Assembly: GCF_000333895.2 (NCBI RefSeq)
Contig: NZ_ANFM02000037.1
Span: 1-35,695 of the forward strand
Direction: 5' to 3'
DNA: 35,695 nucleotides
From: Grimontia indica
GTDB taxonomy: Bacteria > Pseudomonadota > Gammaproteobacteria > Enterobacterales > Vibrionaceae
Notes under the pieces: generated by a model
Seen by the model: the letters and a program-made list of their open reading frames with translations, nothing else
Databases searched by the model: none
What the model was told of the DNA's origin: nothing
Part shown: positions 1 through 10,128 of the stretch, piece after piece
Numbering within the stretch: position 1 is the stretch's first letter
Layout: the number at the start of each line of letters is the position of its first letter
Made by a program: the position numbers and the translations under genes

Positions 1-880
<880 letters not shown>

Positions 881-904
881 CCCCAGTTGCTCCAAAATGA
901 ACAT

Positions 905-934
905 AAAAAAGCCGACGCAATAGCGTCGGCTTTT
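905..934. terminator. Bidirectional intrinsic terminator
   Basis: Perfect 8-bp stem GCCGACGC/GCGTCGGC (911-918 and 923-930) with a 4-nt loop, A-run on the left and T-run on the right. It lies between the convergent HPt gene and pta and can serve both strands. Confidence 0.9.
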
Positions 935-953
935 CTTCTAGAAGTCAGAGAGC

Positions 954-3116
954 TTATTCAGCTGCTGCTTCTGCATCTTCCGCTTGTTTTGCCTGAATCG
1001 CAGTCAGTGCAACGGTGTAAACGATGTCGTCTACCAGTGCACCACGAGACAGGTCGTTAACAGGCTTACGCATACCTTGCAGCATTGGACCGATTGAAAC
1101 CAGATCCGCTGAACGCTGTACCGCTTTGTAAGTGGTGTTACCGGTGTTCAGGTCTGGGAATACGAATACGGTCGCTTTACCTGCTACTGGAGAGTTTGGC
1201 GCTTTAGAAGCTGCCACGTTTTCCATGATAGCGGCGTCGTACTGCAGAGGACCGTCGATCATCAGATCAGGACGTTTCTGCTGAGCAATCAGCGTTGCTT
1301 CACGTACTTTCTCAACGTCTGCACCCTGACCAGAAGTACCGGTAGAGTAAGAGATCATTGCTACGCGAGGCTCGATGCCGAATGCCGCTGCAGAATCTGC
1401 AGACTGGATAGCGATTTCAGCCAGTTGCTCTGCGTTTGGATCTGGGTTGATCGCACAGTCACCGTAAACCAGAACCTGGTCAGGCAGCAGCATGAAGAAC
1501 ACAGAAGACACCAGAGACGCGCTTGGCGCAGTCTTGATGATTTGCAGCGGTGGACGGATGGTGTTTGCTGTGGTGTGAACCGCACCAGATACCAGACCGT
1601 GTACTTCGTTCGCTTCCAACATCATAGTACCCAGTACCACGGTGTCTTCCAGTTGCTCACGCGCTACAACTTCGGTCATGCCTTTGTTCTTACGCAGCTC
1701 AACCAGACGCGCAACGTATTGCTCACGCACTGCTTCAGGATCGATGATGGTGACGCCAGCACCCAGAACCACGCCTTGCTGATCTGCAACACGCTTGATT
1801 TCTTCTGGGTTACCCAGCAGCACACATTCCGCAATCTTACGCTCAGCACAGATAGCTGCCGCTTTAACGGTGCGTGGCTCGTCGCCTTCTGGCAGAACGA
1901 TACGCTTAGCCGCTTTACGAGCCAGCTCAGTCAGCTGGTAACGGAATGCTGGTGGGCTCAGACGACGTGCACGTGCAGCGCCTTCAGACAGAGACTCAAT
2001 CCAGTTGCCGTCAACGTGTGCTGCAACGTGGTTTTGAACGAACTCTACGCGCTCTTTATCGTCAGCTGGAACTTCCAGGCTGAAGCTTTGCAGGTTCAGA
2101 GACGTCTGCCAGGTGTTACCCGCAGTGGTGAACACTGGCAGGCCAGCTTGGAATGCGCGCTCGCACAGACCGTTCAACTGTTCTGGGATGCTGTAGCCGC
2201 CAGTCAGCAGCAGGGCACCGATTTCCAGACCATTCATCGCAGCCAGACACGCTGCAACGATAACGTCAGGACGGTCAGCAGAAGTCACCAGCAGAGAGCC
2301 TGCGCGGAAGTGTTCAACCATGTTAGGGATTGAACGCGCACAGAAAGTGATGCTCTTGATACGACGGGTGTTGATTTCACCTTCGTTGATGATTTCAGCA
2401 TTCAGGTGCTTCGCCAGATCGCTCGCACGTGTTGCAATCAGATCGATGCTCCAAGGCACACAACCCAGAACGCGGATTGGGCTGGAGTTGAAGATCTCCA
2501 TCACTTCAACATTGCTGCCTTTCGCCGCATTGTTGTCGTCGAAGATGTCAGACAGATCAGGACGGGTACGGCCTTGCTCATCAACCGGTGCGCCGTGTTT
2601 GTTGATCACAACGCCTGCGATGTTTGAGTTCTTGCTACCACCGAAGTTAGATACTGCAACTTCAATGCGCTCTTTCAGTTGCGCTGGGTTGTCAGTACCT
2701 GGAGTGGTGATGAACACGATTTCCGCATCCAGCGTTTTCGCGATTTCGTAGTTAACCTGGTTCGCGAAAGGATGGTTACGGGTAGGTACCAGACCTTCAA
2801 TCAGCGCCACTTCTGCTTCTGCAGTCGCTTCTTTAAAGCGGGCGATGATTTCTTCCATCAGCACGTCAGTCTGATCGGTACGGATCAGCGCTTCAGCGTT
2901 TGCCATGGTCAGCGGCTCTGCCACTTTCATGTCGCTGTTTGCTTCGATGATGGTTGTTGTCAGGTCAGGCTGGTTATCGCCATGGCGAGGCTGGGCGATA
3001 GGCTTGAAAAATGAGACGCGAAGGCCCTTTTGTTCCATCGCACGCAGTACGCCCAGGCTAACGCTGGTCAGACCGACACCTGTGCCGATTGGAATGAGCA
3101 TAATAGTACGGGACAC
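954..3116 (-). CDS. pta: Phosphate acetyltransferase
   Basis: Interconverts acetyl-CoA plus phosphate and acetyl phosphate plus CoA, the first step of the acetate pathway with AckA, in the cytoplasm. The 720 residues have the long enterobacterial/Vibrio architecture: an N-terminal BioD-like P-loop-type domain (about 1-200, [14 protein letters not shown] near the start), a central DRTGG domain (about 215-330), and the catalytic PTA_PTB domain (about 390-710) with [14 protein letters not shown] and the C-terminal [11 protein letters not shown] region. The start is GTG at 3114-3116 with GAGGA 7 nt upstream. It follows ackA by 144 nt on the same strand, so the two probably form an operon. It ends in the terminator at 905-934. 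Confidence 0.97.
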   Translation of the reverse strand: MSRTIMLIPIGTGVGLTSVSLGVLRAMEQKGLRVSFFKPIAQPRHGDNQPDLTTTIIEANSDMKVAEPLTMANAEALIRTDQTDVLMEEIIARFKEATAEAEVALIEGLVPTRNHPFANQVNYEIAKTLDAEIVFITTPGTDNPAQLKERIEVAVSNFGGSKNSNIAGVVINKHGAPVDEQGRTRPDLSDIFDDNNAAKGSNVEVMEIFNSSPIRVLGCVPWSIDLIATRASDLAKHLNAEIINEGEINTRRIKSITFCARSIPNMVEHFRAGSLLVTSADRPDVIVAACLAAMNGLEIGALLLTGGYSIPEQLNGLCERAFQAGLPVFTTAGNTWQTSLNLQSFSLEVPADDKERVEFVQNHVAAHVDGNWIESLSEGAARARRLSPPAFRYQLTELARKAAKRIVLPEGDEPRTVKAAAICAERKIAECVLLGNPEEIKRVADQQGVVLGAGVTIIDPEAVREQYVARLVELRKNKGMTEVVAREQLEDTVVLGTMMLEANEVHGLVSGAVHTTANTIRPPLQIIKTAPSASLVSSVFFMLLPDQVLVYGDCAINPDPNAEQLAEIAIQSADSAAAFGIEPRVAMISYSTGTSGQGADVEKVREATLIAQQKRPDLMIDGPLQYDAAIMENVAASKAPNSPVAGKATVFVFPDLNTGNTTYKAVQRSADLVSIGPMLQGMRKPVNDLSRGALVDDIVYTVALTAIQAKQAEDAEAAAE

Positions 3117-3216
3117 GCTTGATTCCTCTTTACTATGTAGGGAGCAAAACCCACAGACGCGGGTTTTGTTAATAATTCAGTTTGGCAGACAGTCAGATAA
3201 CTTTGCCAAATTGAAA

Positions 3217-3239
3217 CGGCTGACCACATTGATCAGCCG
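3217..3239 (-). other. Intercistronic stem-loop between ackA and pta
   Basis: A 7-bp perfect stem CGGCTGA/TCAGCCG with a 9-nt loop lies in the 144-nt gap between ackA and pta. On the minus strand it is followed by a moderately T-rich stretch, so it could be a weak attenuator or an RNA-processing/stability hairpin that sets the ackA:pta ratio. The poor U-tract argues against a full terminator. Confidence 0.4.
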
Positions 3240-3260
3240 CATGTTTGCATCAAATGGCGT

Positions 3261-4457
3261 TTAGATTTCAGCCAGACGTGCAGTGTCTTGTGCGATAACC
3301 AGCTCTTCGTTGGTAGAGATAACCATTGCTGGAACACGGCTGCTATCAGTAGTGATAACGCCTTCGCCGCCGAAGCGAGCTTTAAGGTTGCGCTCTTGGT
3401 CAACTTCAACACCCAGCAGAGCCAGACGGTTCAGAACCAGCTCACGGATTGGGCCAGAGTTCTCACCGATACCGCCAGTGAACACGATCGCGTCCAGACG
3501 GCCGTCCAGGCATGCAGTGTAGCTAGCAACGTATTTCGCCAGACGGTGACAGAACACGTCCATTGCGCGAGTTGCTTCTTCTTTCGCACCGTAGTTGTCT
3601 TCAACGAAACGGCAGTCAGAAGTCACTTCGGTCAGACCCATCAGGCCAGACTCTTTGGTCAGCATGCTGTTGATTTGCTCAACGCTGTAACCCAGTGCGT
3701 CGTGCAGGTGGAAGATGATTGCTGGGTCCAGGTCACCAGAACGGGTACCCATTACCAGACCTTCAAGCGGAGTCATACCCATAGAAGTGTCTACAGATTT
3801 ACCGTTCTTGATTGCACACACAGATGCGCCGTTACCCAGGTGACAGTTGATGATGTTCAGTTCTTCAACTGGCTTATCAAGCTGTGCCGCTGCTTCTTGA
3901 GCGATGAAGTAGTGAGAAGTACCGTGCATGCCGTAACGACGGATACCGTGCTCTTTGTACAGCTTGTATGGCAGTGCGTACAGGAACGCTTCTTCAGGCA
4001 TAGTCTGGTGGAACGCAGTGTCGAATACCGCTACGTTTTTCAGGGTAGGGAATGCTGCTTTCGCTGCTTCGATACCTACCAGGTGCGCAGGGTTGTGCAG
4101 AGGTGCGAAGCTAGAAGCGTCCTCGATACCTTTCAGTACTGAATCACAGATCAGTGCAGACTTAGTGAACTGCTCGCCGCCGTGAACAACACGGTGACCG
4201 ATTGCGCCCAGGTTTTCAGCCAGTTCTGGTTTAGAAGCCAGAATGGTTTCAACGATGAAGCTCAGTGCTTCTTTGTGTGCAGCACCTTCGCCCAGTTGAG
4301 CTTCGTGTTTGCCGTCCAATTTCCACTTAATGCGTGCTTCTGGCAGGTGCAGACATTCTGCCAGACCTGACAGGTGCTCATCACCTGATTGTGCGTCGAT
4401 GATTGCAAATTTCAGCGAAGAGCTGCCGCAGTTAAGAACAAGAACCAGCTTAGACAT
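3261..4457 (-). CDS. ackA: Acetate kinase
   Basis: Transfers phosphate from acetyl phosphate to ADP, giving acetate and ATP; reversible at high acetate. The 398 residues match the family length (E. coli about 400). Signatures of the ASKHA fold are present: N-terminal [12 protein letters not shown] (Asn9), the HRVVHGG motif, [10 protein letters not shown], the phosphate-binding stretch [19 protein letters not shown] with the catalytic Arg, and FTGGIGEN near the C-terminus. It is the first gene of the ackA-pta unit, divergent from yfbV as in E. coli. A modest purine-rich AGGTAG precedes the ATG by about 8 nt. A 609-nt intergenic region with FNR-like boxes lies upstream. Confidence 0.98.
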   Translation of the reverse strand: MSKLVLVLNCGSSSLKFAIIDAQSGDEHLSGLAECLHLPEARIKWKLDGKHEAQLGEGAAHKEALSFIVETILASKPELAENLGAIGHRVVHGGEQFTKSALICDSVLKGIEDASSFAPLHNPAHLVGIEAAKAAFPTLKNVAVFDTAFHQTMPEEAFLYALPYKLYKEHGIRRYGMHGTSHYFIAQEAAAQLDKPVEELNIINCHLGNGASVCAIKNGKSVDTSMGMTPLEGLVMGTRSGDLDPAIIFHLHDALGYSVEQINSMLTKESGLMGLTEVTSDCRFVEDNYGAKEEATRAMDVFCHRLAKYVASYTACLDGRLDAIVFTGGIGENSGPIRELVLNRLALLGVEVDQERNLKARFGGEGVITTDSSRVPAMVISTNEELVIAQDTARLAEI

Positions 4458-5066
4458 TTGAGACTACCTATTCGTGTAAAGTAGATGGTGTTTACTAATC
4501 GGAGAAGGATAGTTGATTAACGTCACACTAACCGTCCCAGAAAAACTTTTAGCAAAATTTGTCGCGGAATAGATACATCGCTCATCAGTCCTTTGATAGA
4601 TACCCACCGCATCGCGCCCATCCTGTTTTGCGTCACATGACTGTCCAATTCGGTTTTCCGTCACATCAGTGATTGATGTTCCAAGAATTCACGTATTGGA
4701 CCTTGTGACTCAACAAGGTTTGAGCTTTGAGGTGTGACTGCTTCATTTTCTGAAACAGTTTTTTGCCACACCGGTCAACATATCCGGGTACGCAACGAAA
4801 AACGCCAGACAGATTGTCCTACAGGCCCACCATCTTTGGTGATTTGTTGCGCTGCCGGTCATCCATTTGGCGTTTCAGTGGTTGCGAGATAATCAAATCC
4901 GAGCAACAATTGATTTAGGTCGGCTAAGTCTAGCGATACTTGCGCCAGATAACAAAAATTTTTGAGTCTTAATTGATTTGAATTAATGTTTATCAACTTT
5001 GTTTTAAAGATTGCAGCAAGTTTTTAGCCGATGATACAGAGACATCGCTTGAGAGGTATGCGCCAT
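4458..5066. other. 609-nt divergent intergenic region, ackA/yfbV
   Basis: No convincing gene is present; the one small minus-strand frame (4464-4664) has no family resemblance and no clear ribosome binding site. The stretch 4960-5005 is AT-rich and contains two overlapping FNR-like boxes. Three short CGTCACA(T/C) copies near 4519, 4632 and 4660 were noted without assignable function. Length leaves room for a small RNA, but I see no terminator-like hairpin inside to support one. Confidence 0.5.
4973..4996. promoter_or_regulatory. Two overlapping FNR-like boxes
   Basis: Against the FNR consensus TTGATNNNNATCAA, 4973-4986 reads TTGAT-TTGA-ATTAA (9 of 10 fixed positions) and 4983-4996 reads TTAAT-GTTT-ATCAA (9 of 10). 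The centres are 10 bp apart, one helical turn. They lie about 75-90 bp upstream of the yfbV start and about 515-540 bp upstream of ackA, so the target promoter is uncertain. Similar FNR/ArcA control of ackA is known in E. coli. The match is visible; the function is inferred. Confidence 0.45.
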
Positions 5067-5516
5067 ATGAGTAATAAATCAATGTGGAACGCGTTCCGTG
5101 ATGGTCAGAAGTACATGACGGAATGGCCGGTTCGAAAAGAGCTGGCACCGATGTTCCCGGAAAACCGAGTAATCCGTGCAACCCAGTTTGCGATTAAAGT
5201 GATGCCTGCTGTTGCCGTCATCAGTGTGTTGATGCAAATGGCCTTCAATAACTACTCAGGTTTGCCGCAAGCCATGATCATGGCTTTGTTTGCACTGAGT
5301 TTGCCGCTACAAGGTATGTGGTGGCTTGGGAAACGTCGCGAAACACAACTGCCTCCTGCGCTGGCGGGTTGGTATCGCGAATTGCATGAGAAGATTGTCA
5401 GTGAAGGTGGGGCCGTGCAGCCTATGAAAAGCCGCCCACGTTACAAAGAGCTGGCTCAAACCCTGAACCGTGCATTTAAACAGCTTGATAAGTCCTCGCT
5501 GGAACGCTGGTTCTAA
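5067..5516 (+). CDS. yfbV: YfbV family inner-membrane protein (UPF0208)
   Basis: A 149-residue protein very like E. coli YfbV, which also sits divergently next to ackA. E. coli YfbV has been linked to keeping the Ter macrodomain insulated; here that role is only by homology. Two hydrophobic helices are visible (about residues 38-58, [18 protein letters not shown], and 64-85, [18 protein letters not shown]), followed by a conserved cytoplasmic tail ending [14 protein letters not shown]. The ATG at 5067 is chosen because GAGAGG lies 10 nt upstream and the protein then begins like family members; the ATGs at 5031 and 5058 lack proper spacing. Confidence 0.93.
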   Translation: MSNKSMWNAFRDGQKYMTEWPVRKELAPMFPENRVIRATQFAIKVMPAVAVISVLMQMAFNNYSGLPQAMIMALFALSLPLQGMWWLGKRRETQLPPALAGWYRELHEKIVSEGGAVQPMKSRPRYKELAQTLNRAFKQLDKSSLERWF

Positions 5517-5530
5517 CTTTGCCCGAAAGA

Positions 5531-5567
5531 AAAAAAACGCCTCGGCTTGTGCTGGGGCGTTTTTGTT
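5531..5567. terminator. Bidirectional terminator after yfbV
   Basis: Stem CGCCTCGGC/GCTGGGGCG (5538-5546 and 5551-5559, with two G-U pairs) with TTGT loop, A-run before and T-run after. It lies between yfbV and the convergent protease-partner gene and can work on both strands. Confidence 0.85.
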
Positions 5568-5570
5568 TGC

Positions 5571-6326
5571 TTAGTTGGCATCCAATCGCGTGAAAGCCTG
5601 CTCGCTCGCGCTGATAAGCGCGGCTTCGTCAGCTATCCAACCTACGCCGTTTCGGGTGAGAAGGTGATAAACACCATCCGGCATTTGAAAAATACCTTCA
5701 ATGCCATCTTGGGTCTTTGTCAGGTTGCCAGCAGGTTGGCCATTGTTATCAACGAATACCCAGTTGGTGGCGCCATGTTTCCAATATTCCTGTTGCGTGA
5801 CGATTACCTGCTGACGGCTTTCTCCCAACTTGGGCAAGGTAAAGCGTTGCCCAACCTCCAGTGTTTCAAGTAAGGACTCATCAAACTCGATGAAGTGCTC
5901 TTCACTGAGCGACACGACTGCCCCATAGTTTTCAAACACAGACTTTGCAGAAGATAAAGGTTGCCAAAGGGTTATCTCAGCATCAAAAAACACCGGGATG
6001 ATATCTTCTTTTTGCGCTTGTTCGTCGCTGCTGCTTGTTGGTGGAAGGGTCGCGACATCTGCCAAATATTCATCCACAGTGTCAGATTCTGGGGCCATGG
6101 TGTGAATGTTGGCTGCTTCATTGCTTTGTGTTGAAGAGGCAGCAGCAGATACGGTCGGCTCTGCTTTGTCTGCTGGTATCGAAACACGTGAAGAGTCGAG
6201 GACAGAGGCCCCCGAGTCTTCAACGATCATTGCGACACTTTCATCAGACGCGGCAGGCTCAAGCAGCCTGATAGCGAAGAAAATCAGGGTTCCAGCCAGT
6301 GCCAGATAAATCAGTGACGTTTTCAC
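5571..6326 (-). CDS. Membrane-anchored periplasmic protein coupled to the secreted protease
   Basis: 251 residues with no confident family assignment. Residues 4-21 form one hydrophobic helix (uncleaved anchor or signal peptide). Residues 25-105 are a low-complexity Ser/Ala/Glu-rich linker, and 107-251 look like a compact beta-rich domain with VGQRFTLPKLG, WVFVDNNGQP and PDGVYHLLTRNGVGWI. That pattern reminds me of propeptide/inhibitor-like N-terminal domains of some secreted zinc metalloproteases; this is recognition by eye only. The start is GTG at 6324-6326, overlapping the protease TGA (GTGA), with AAGG 6 nt upstream, so translation is coupled. A role as inhibitor, chaperone or anchor of the protease is inferred from the pairing. 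Confidence 0.8.
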   Translation of the reverse strand: MKTSLIYLALAGTLIFFAIRLLEPAASDESVAMIVEDSGASVLDSSRVSIPADKAEPTVSAAASSTQSNEAANIHTMAPESDTVDEYLADVATLPPTSSSDEQAQKEDIIPVFFDAEITLWQPLSSAKSVFENYGAVVSLSEEHFIEFDESLLETLEVGQRFTLPKLGESRQQVIVTQQEYWKHGATNWVFVDNNGQPAGNLTKTQDGIEGIFQMPDGVYHLLTRNGVGWIADEAALISASEQAFTRLDAN

Positions 6327-8068
6327 TGAGCACCTTTCTCTACGTCAAGCTTGAAGGTCAGCAGCTTATTAAAGTCTGAGTGCCAACCGCGTGCGCGGAT
6401 GTTAAACAAAGTTTCATAGTCACCCGCTGGAAGTGCGGAGTTGTCTTCTGGATGGTAAGAGACCCGTAACTGCCCGTAGTTTGCGCCATTGGAGCAGTAA
6501 ACACCGTTGTTCATTACGCTCCAGCCACAGCCAACATAACGGGATGCGCGCAGGACGATAGTCGCAGACTCTTTGGTGGTTTTGTTGACGACGGGAACTT
6601 GCAATGACGACCATGTGTTGAACTGTCCACTCCAAACCCTGCCGCTTGCGTCGCTTTGAACATTACCTTCAGGCAAGTAATAGACCGAGCCGTTGACTGT
6701 GCTGTCATAGCGAATAGTCGTCGCTGCAGAAGAAGCGGTGACTGTGCCTTCCAACGTTGAATGACTACCGACAAGGATATTGGCTTTCAGTGCAATGTCA
6801 GCGCTGTAGCTGTGATCATGCCAGCCTTTTGCTGTGAGAGAGAAATCGCCTTGATACAAGCCAGCAGGTGCAGCAGCGTTGTCGTTGGCATCAAACCAAA
6901 CTTTTAACCCGCCCTTGGTTGCATCCGGTGAACAGTAAACGCCATTGTTAATTTCACCCCAGCCACACCAAGTCTGACGTTGTGCGCGGAGTTTGATGTT
7001 GTGGGTGTGACCGGTTGTTTGGTTCACCATAGGTACGGAAAGTGCCGAGAAGCCACTTGGGTAAACCCATTTGCGGGAAGTGGGGCCAGAAACGTTGTTC
7101 CCCGCCAGATAATAAACGGTGCCATTAACCCGTGCTTCTACGTCATTCAGGGTCACGTTTTCGTCTTCAGTCAACGTACGGGTACGCGTGACTGTGTTTA
7201 TTTCAGGGTATGTTTCTTTCATCCAAGCCTGGTAGGGGGCAACACGGCCATGGCCCGACTGACGGCCATTCCATCCCGCCCACCATGAAGTGACCCCCAC
7301 ACCGACAAACTGGCCTTCACGCCATTGCCAAGTGGTGGAACCGCTATCACCTGGTGCACCAAACGCCCAAGCCTCTTCTGTGTTGGCTGGATTTCTAAGA
7401 CAGCCACCAACATCGCGTGAAATATGCCCTAAACCATACGCTCGGCCGCTGGATACTGTTCCAAGACTAGGTGTACCTTGAATACCGTAACCTGAAAGCG
7501 TCATGGGTTTGCCCACGTATTGATTGAAATCTGGCGCGTCAGCAATGACAGGTTGAGGAACTGCACCACCCTGAGCATTGATCGGAGAAGTAAGGAGGGG
7601 AGCTTTGACAATCGCGATGTCAGAGTGACAGCCGGTATACCCGATAAAGTGGGTCGTCGCAGTGCCAGAGGCGATAAGTCGGCCATCCCCTGTGCGGAAA
7701 GAAACATTCTGTCCGGTATAAACAGATTCCTGATCTTTGTTATCTCCCTGCACACAGTGAGCGGCGGTGAGGATGACGGCTTTGTCTCCCTCATTACCCA
7801 GCCAGGTGGCAGTGCAAAGCGCATCGCCTGCAATGATGCGGCCCACTGCATCGAATCTTTGTTCACGCGAGATTTGGTTTAAATGGTCGTAAACTTTTCT
7901 GACCGTAGCTTGATCGTTTGAGAGTGAACCACCAAGTTCAATGAACTTGGCGTCACTGATACCAACAGCGAAAGCCTGAGAGGAAAGGGTCGCCGCGCCG
8001 AGTGAGAAAAAGAGCGCCTTAGATGTGCTAGTGCCTACTGTTTCTATTAGTTTTTTCTTGATAAACAT
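6323..8068 (-). CDS. Secreted trypsin-like serine protease (S1) with two C-terminal repeat domains
   Basis: 581 residues. A signal peptide ends near residue 34 (SSQAFA). The S1 catalytic domain spans about 76-290 with the triad His104 (LTAAHC), Asp150 (HSDIAIV) and Ser242 (GAPGDSGS). Two tandem domains of about 125 residues follow (about 310-434 and 453-577). Each begins VNG(T/S)VYYL, contains CGW...NNGVYCS and ends with an (A/I)(K/R)(A/G)(R)GWH(D/S) stretch, so they arose by duplication and each probably holds a disulfide. They may bind substrate or a surface. The C-terminal GlyGly-CTERM sorting signal seen on some Vibrio Ves proteases is absent, so soluble secretion is likely. The ATG has AAGG 7 nt upstream, buried in a hairpin. 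Confidence 0.93.
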   Translation of the reverse strand: MFIKKKLIETVGTSTSKALFFSLGAATLSSQAFAVGISDAKFIELGGSLSNDQATVRKVYDHLNQISREQRFDAVGRIIAGDALCTATWLGNEGDKAVILTAAHCVQGDNKDQESVYTGQNVSFRTGDGRLIASGTATTHFIGYTGCHSDIAIVKAPLLTSPINAQGGAVPQPVIADAPDFNQYVGKPMTLSGYGIQGTPSLGTVSSGRAYGLGHISRDVGGCLRNPANTEEAWAFGAPGDSGSTTWQWREGQFVGVGVTSWWAGWNGRQSGHGRVAPYQAWMKETYPEINTVTRTRTLTEDENVTLNDVEARVNGTVYYLAGNNVSGPTSRKWVYPSGFSALSVPMVNQTTGHTHNIKLRAQRQTWCGWGEINNGVYCSPDATKGGLKVWFDANDNAAAPAGLYQGDFSLTAKGWHDHSYSADIALKANILVGSHSTLEGTVTASSAATTIRYDSTVNGSVYYLPEGNVQSDASGRVWSGQFNTWSSLQVPVVNKTTKESATIVLRASRYVGCGWSVMNNGVYCSNGANYGQLRVSYHPEDNSALPAGDYETLFNIRARGWHSDFNKLLTFKLDVEKGAQ

Positions 8069-8069
8069 T

Positions 8070-8108
8070 ATATTGCCTTGAGTGTCCCTATATTAATCAA
8101 GGCAATAT
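8070..8108 (-). promoter_or_regulatory. Hairpin masking the protease Shine-Dalgarno
   Basis: A perfect 12-bp inverted repeat: 8070-8081 and 8097-8108, 15-nt loop. On the minus-strand mRNA the 3' arm contains AAGG (complement of 8076-8079), the ribosome binding site of the protease whose ATG is at 8066-8068. Folding would occlude initiation. The stem is mostly A-U with a GGC/GCC core, as expected of a switchable thermosensor or protein-regulated leader. Alternatively the inverted repeat is a DNA operator over the promoter. Confidence 0.6.
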
Positions 8109-8123
8109 TGGACGCAGCGAATC

Positions 8124-8153
8124 CACTTCGTATATTGAATAAAGTATGAAGTG
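8124..8153. promoter_or_regulatory. Operator-like inverted repeat upstream of the protease
   Basis: CACTTCGTA (8124-8132) and TATGAAGTG (8145-8153) form a 9-bp inverted repeat with one mismatch and a 12-bp AT-rich spacer, 56-85 bp upstream of the protease ATG. Size and symmetry suit a dimeric regulator. No known consensus is recognised. Confidence 0.3.
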
Positions 8154-8280
8154 TTTAGCTTCTAACTCGTGGTCATGTTTTCACAATACGTACGTGTAAA
8201 ACTGGCCTTCAATGAAGCGAGTGTTATGAAATTGAGGCAGGCAGGTGATGTCGAATGATTCAGTAACACAAGAAACTGAC

Positions 8281-9243
8281 CTATTCGCAGTCAATATCTT
8301 TCCCTGAATAGCTGTGTCGCATCTCTTTCATCGCCGCATTCATTTCATCGTCAGAGAGCCACTGAGGTGGCAGCGGATTGACCACTAATCGGAAATCTTT
8401 TACCTCTTTCCCGAGAGGCTGTTCCTCAGACTGAGGTGAAACAATAGCTACCTTCAACTCTGGATTTCTGGCGGTAATACGCGCCGCAATACCAAGTCCA
8501 TTTTCAACGTGGAACGCACCGGCGATATGCATGACTTTGTCATTTGGGTGTTCGGCCAGATAGTTCACAATGCTCTCGGCCATGGTGTCGTCCCACGCCA
8601 ATTGCGCCAGATATTGATTCCCGGTTTTTGTTTCATTCCCGTGGAACATGGCCGCGAAAAATTTCTCTTTGTAAGGCGACTCTCCATCACTGAGCGTCTC
8701 TGCCACCAAACCACGTTTTTCCTGTGGTAGACGGTCGAGATAGGCTTTGCCCTCTCTGCCAATACAACGGACGATTTCAATCGGGGCGTTGGACGCTATC
8801 ACCGGCACAGAATGGGCTTTTGCGTATTCCACCAATGGGCGATAACTACCTTCATAGTTTGACCATTTACTGGTTTTGCTAAGGAGACTGTTTTCACCGA
8901 ATTTGCCCGCGAGGTATTCATCAAGCACGGCCTGATCATTTCGCGTGAACTGCTCCATGGAGAGCGCCACATCTGGGTATGCTGAATTCAACATTGCGAG
9001 GAGTTGAGCTTGAAAGAGATGAACACCGGAGTGGGTGTGCCATTCACCAACCAAAATGACATCAGCGTCTTTGACCTCTTTAGAGAAAGCTTCCAGTGTC
9101 AGTGGGGCGTGATCAGCTGTGGTGAGTTGATAATCGTAGAGAGAAACTGAACGCGGCTCGGATGACAATCCATGCAATTGTTGGCTGCATCCAGCAAGCA
9201 AGCTGCAGAGTAGCCATGTACCTATTGATTTCTTCACCGTCAT
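8281..9243 (-). CDS. ChaN family lipoprotein
   Basis: 320 residues with a lipoprotein signal peptide; lipobox LLAGC with the modified Cys19. The mature protein has the ChaN/PF04187 fold markers: DVILVGEWHTHSGVH (about 59-74), ALSMEQFTRNDQ, PVIASNAPIEIVR, and VMHIAGAFHVENGLG near residues 238-252. Family members include Campylobacter ChaN, which binds haem, so a role in iron/haem handling at the outer membrane is possible but not shown here. The gene stands alone, divergent from the SDR gene. Some GC-rich purines (GGGAAAG) precede the ATG. No clear terminator was found downstream. Confidence 0.85.
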   Translation of the reverse strand: MTVKKSIGTWLLCSLLAGCSQQLHGLSSEPRSVSLYDYQLTTADHAPLTLEAFSKEVKDADVILVGEWHTHSGVHLFQAQLLAMLNSAYPDVALSMEQFTRNDQAVLDEYLAGKFGENSLLSKTSKWSNYEGSYRPLVEYAKAHSVPVIASNAPIEIVRCIGREGKAYLDRLPQEKRGLVAETLSDGESPYKEKFFAAMFHGNETKTGNQYLAQLAWDDTMAESIVNYLAEHPNDKVMHIAGAFHVENGLGIAARITARNPELKVAIVSPQSEEQPLGKEVKDFRLVVNPLPPQWLSDDEMNAAMKEMRHSYSGKDIDCE

Positions 9244-9380
9244 CGCTTTCCCGCCCGATTAAATTACACCTAAAACTCAAGACTTTAATTCTAGTTCCAA
9301 GTCAGCTCAACCGAGCAGCAGAATTTTCTGCAGCGACTAGAGTTTCAGGCGGGAAAAGTTTTTTAGCAGGAGAGTAGTGA

Positions 9381-10094
9381 GTGCAAAAGCGTGTTTGGGT
9401 AACGGGTGGTAGTCGTGGCATTGGTTTCGCGTTGGCACAGCACTTTGTGGAAGATGGATACAAGGTATTGGTGATTGCCAAAAACGAGAACAGTTTGGAT
9501 AGCGCGAGACAGCGGATTGAAAGCCAGAATCCTGAAACTGATTTGGTATCCGTACAGTTAGATTTCTCTGATGTTAACGCGGTGGATAGCAAAGTGCAGA
9601 AACTGCTTCAAGAGTTCGGCGCTCCGGACATTCTCATCAGCAACGCGGGTATCTTGGCATTTGGGAACACGTCTGCCTCCGCATCGACCATTCATGATGT
9701 CTTTATGGTGAATGTGGTGTCATCGCTGGTTTTCACCAACAAGGTGGCAGAGGCCATGAAAGAAAAAGGTGCTGGGAGGATTTTCATCTTAGGATCAACC
9801 GCAGGGATGACGCCCGTCAGCAAACTGGGTGTGTATTCAGCATCCAAGGCAGCAGTGGTGAGTTATAGCCAGAGTTTGTATGAAGAGATGCTTCCGCATG
9901 GTGTGGATGTAACCTGCTTATGCCCAAGTGTGGTGGATACAGACATGACGGACGATGGGCGGATAGACAAGATGCTGAAAATACAGCAGGAAGACATTGT
10001 GAAAGCAGTGGACTACATCATGTCATTGTCGCCGGGTTGCGCGGTGCCACTACAGAAAATTGCCTGTAAGGTGATAGATTTAGAAAACCTATAA
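9381..10094 (+). CDS. Short-chain dehydrogenase/reductase
   Basis: 237 residues, the usual size of a classical SDR. The cofactor motif TGGSRGIG is at 8-15 and NAG at 88-90. The catalytic set is Ser139, Tyr152 and Lys156 (YSASK), followed by CPSVVDTDMT. It should catalyse NAD(P)-dependent oxidation or reduction of an alcohol/carbonyl; the substrate cannot be told. The start is GTG at 9381 with CAGGAG about 8 nt upstream. It is divergent from the ChaN-like gene and convergent with rlmA. Confidence 0.9.
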   Translation: MQKRVWVTGGSRGIGFALAQHFVEDGYKVLVIAKNENSLDSARQRIESQNPETDLVSVQLDFSDVNAVDSKVQKLLQEFGAPDILISNAGILAFGNTSASASTIHDVFMVNVVSSLVFTNKVAEAMKEKGAGRIFILGSTAGMTPVSKLGVYSASKAAVVSYSQSLYEEMLPHGVDVTCLCPSVVDTDMTDDGRIDKMLKIQQEDIVKAVDYIMSLSPGCAVPLQKIACKVIDLENL

Positions 10095-10116
10095 AAAAGC
10101 CAGCACTGTTGCTGGC
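10093..10116 (-). terminator. Terminator of rlmA
   Basis: 7-bp perfect stem GCCAGCA/TGCTGGC (10099-10105 and 10110-10116), 4-nt loop. The A-run at 10093-10098 becomes a U-run on the minus strand. On the plus strand the T content after the stem is low, so it acts mainly for rlmA. Confidence 0.75.
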
Positions 10117-10128
10117 CTACCATTCGAA

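Noticed and set aside
1425-2333. 302-residue ORF antisense to pta
   Set aside because: It lies wholly inside pta, is Cys/Trp/His-rich in a way typical of antisense frames, and has no ribosome binding site or family motif.
3288-4142. 284-residue ORF antisense to ackA
   Set aside because: Shadow of the highly biased ackA codon pattern; no motifs and no plausible start.
4464-4664. 66-residue minus-strand ORF in the ackA upstream region
   Set aside because: No SD, no recognisable domain, and no reason to prefer it over non-coding DNA.
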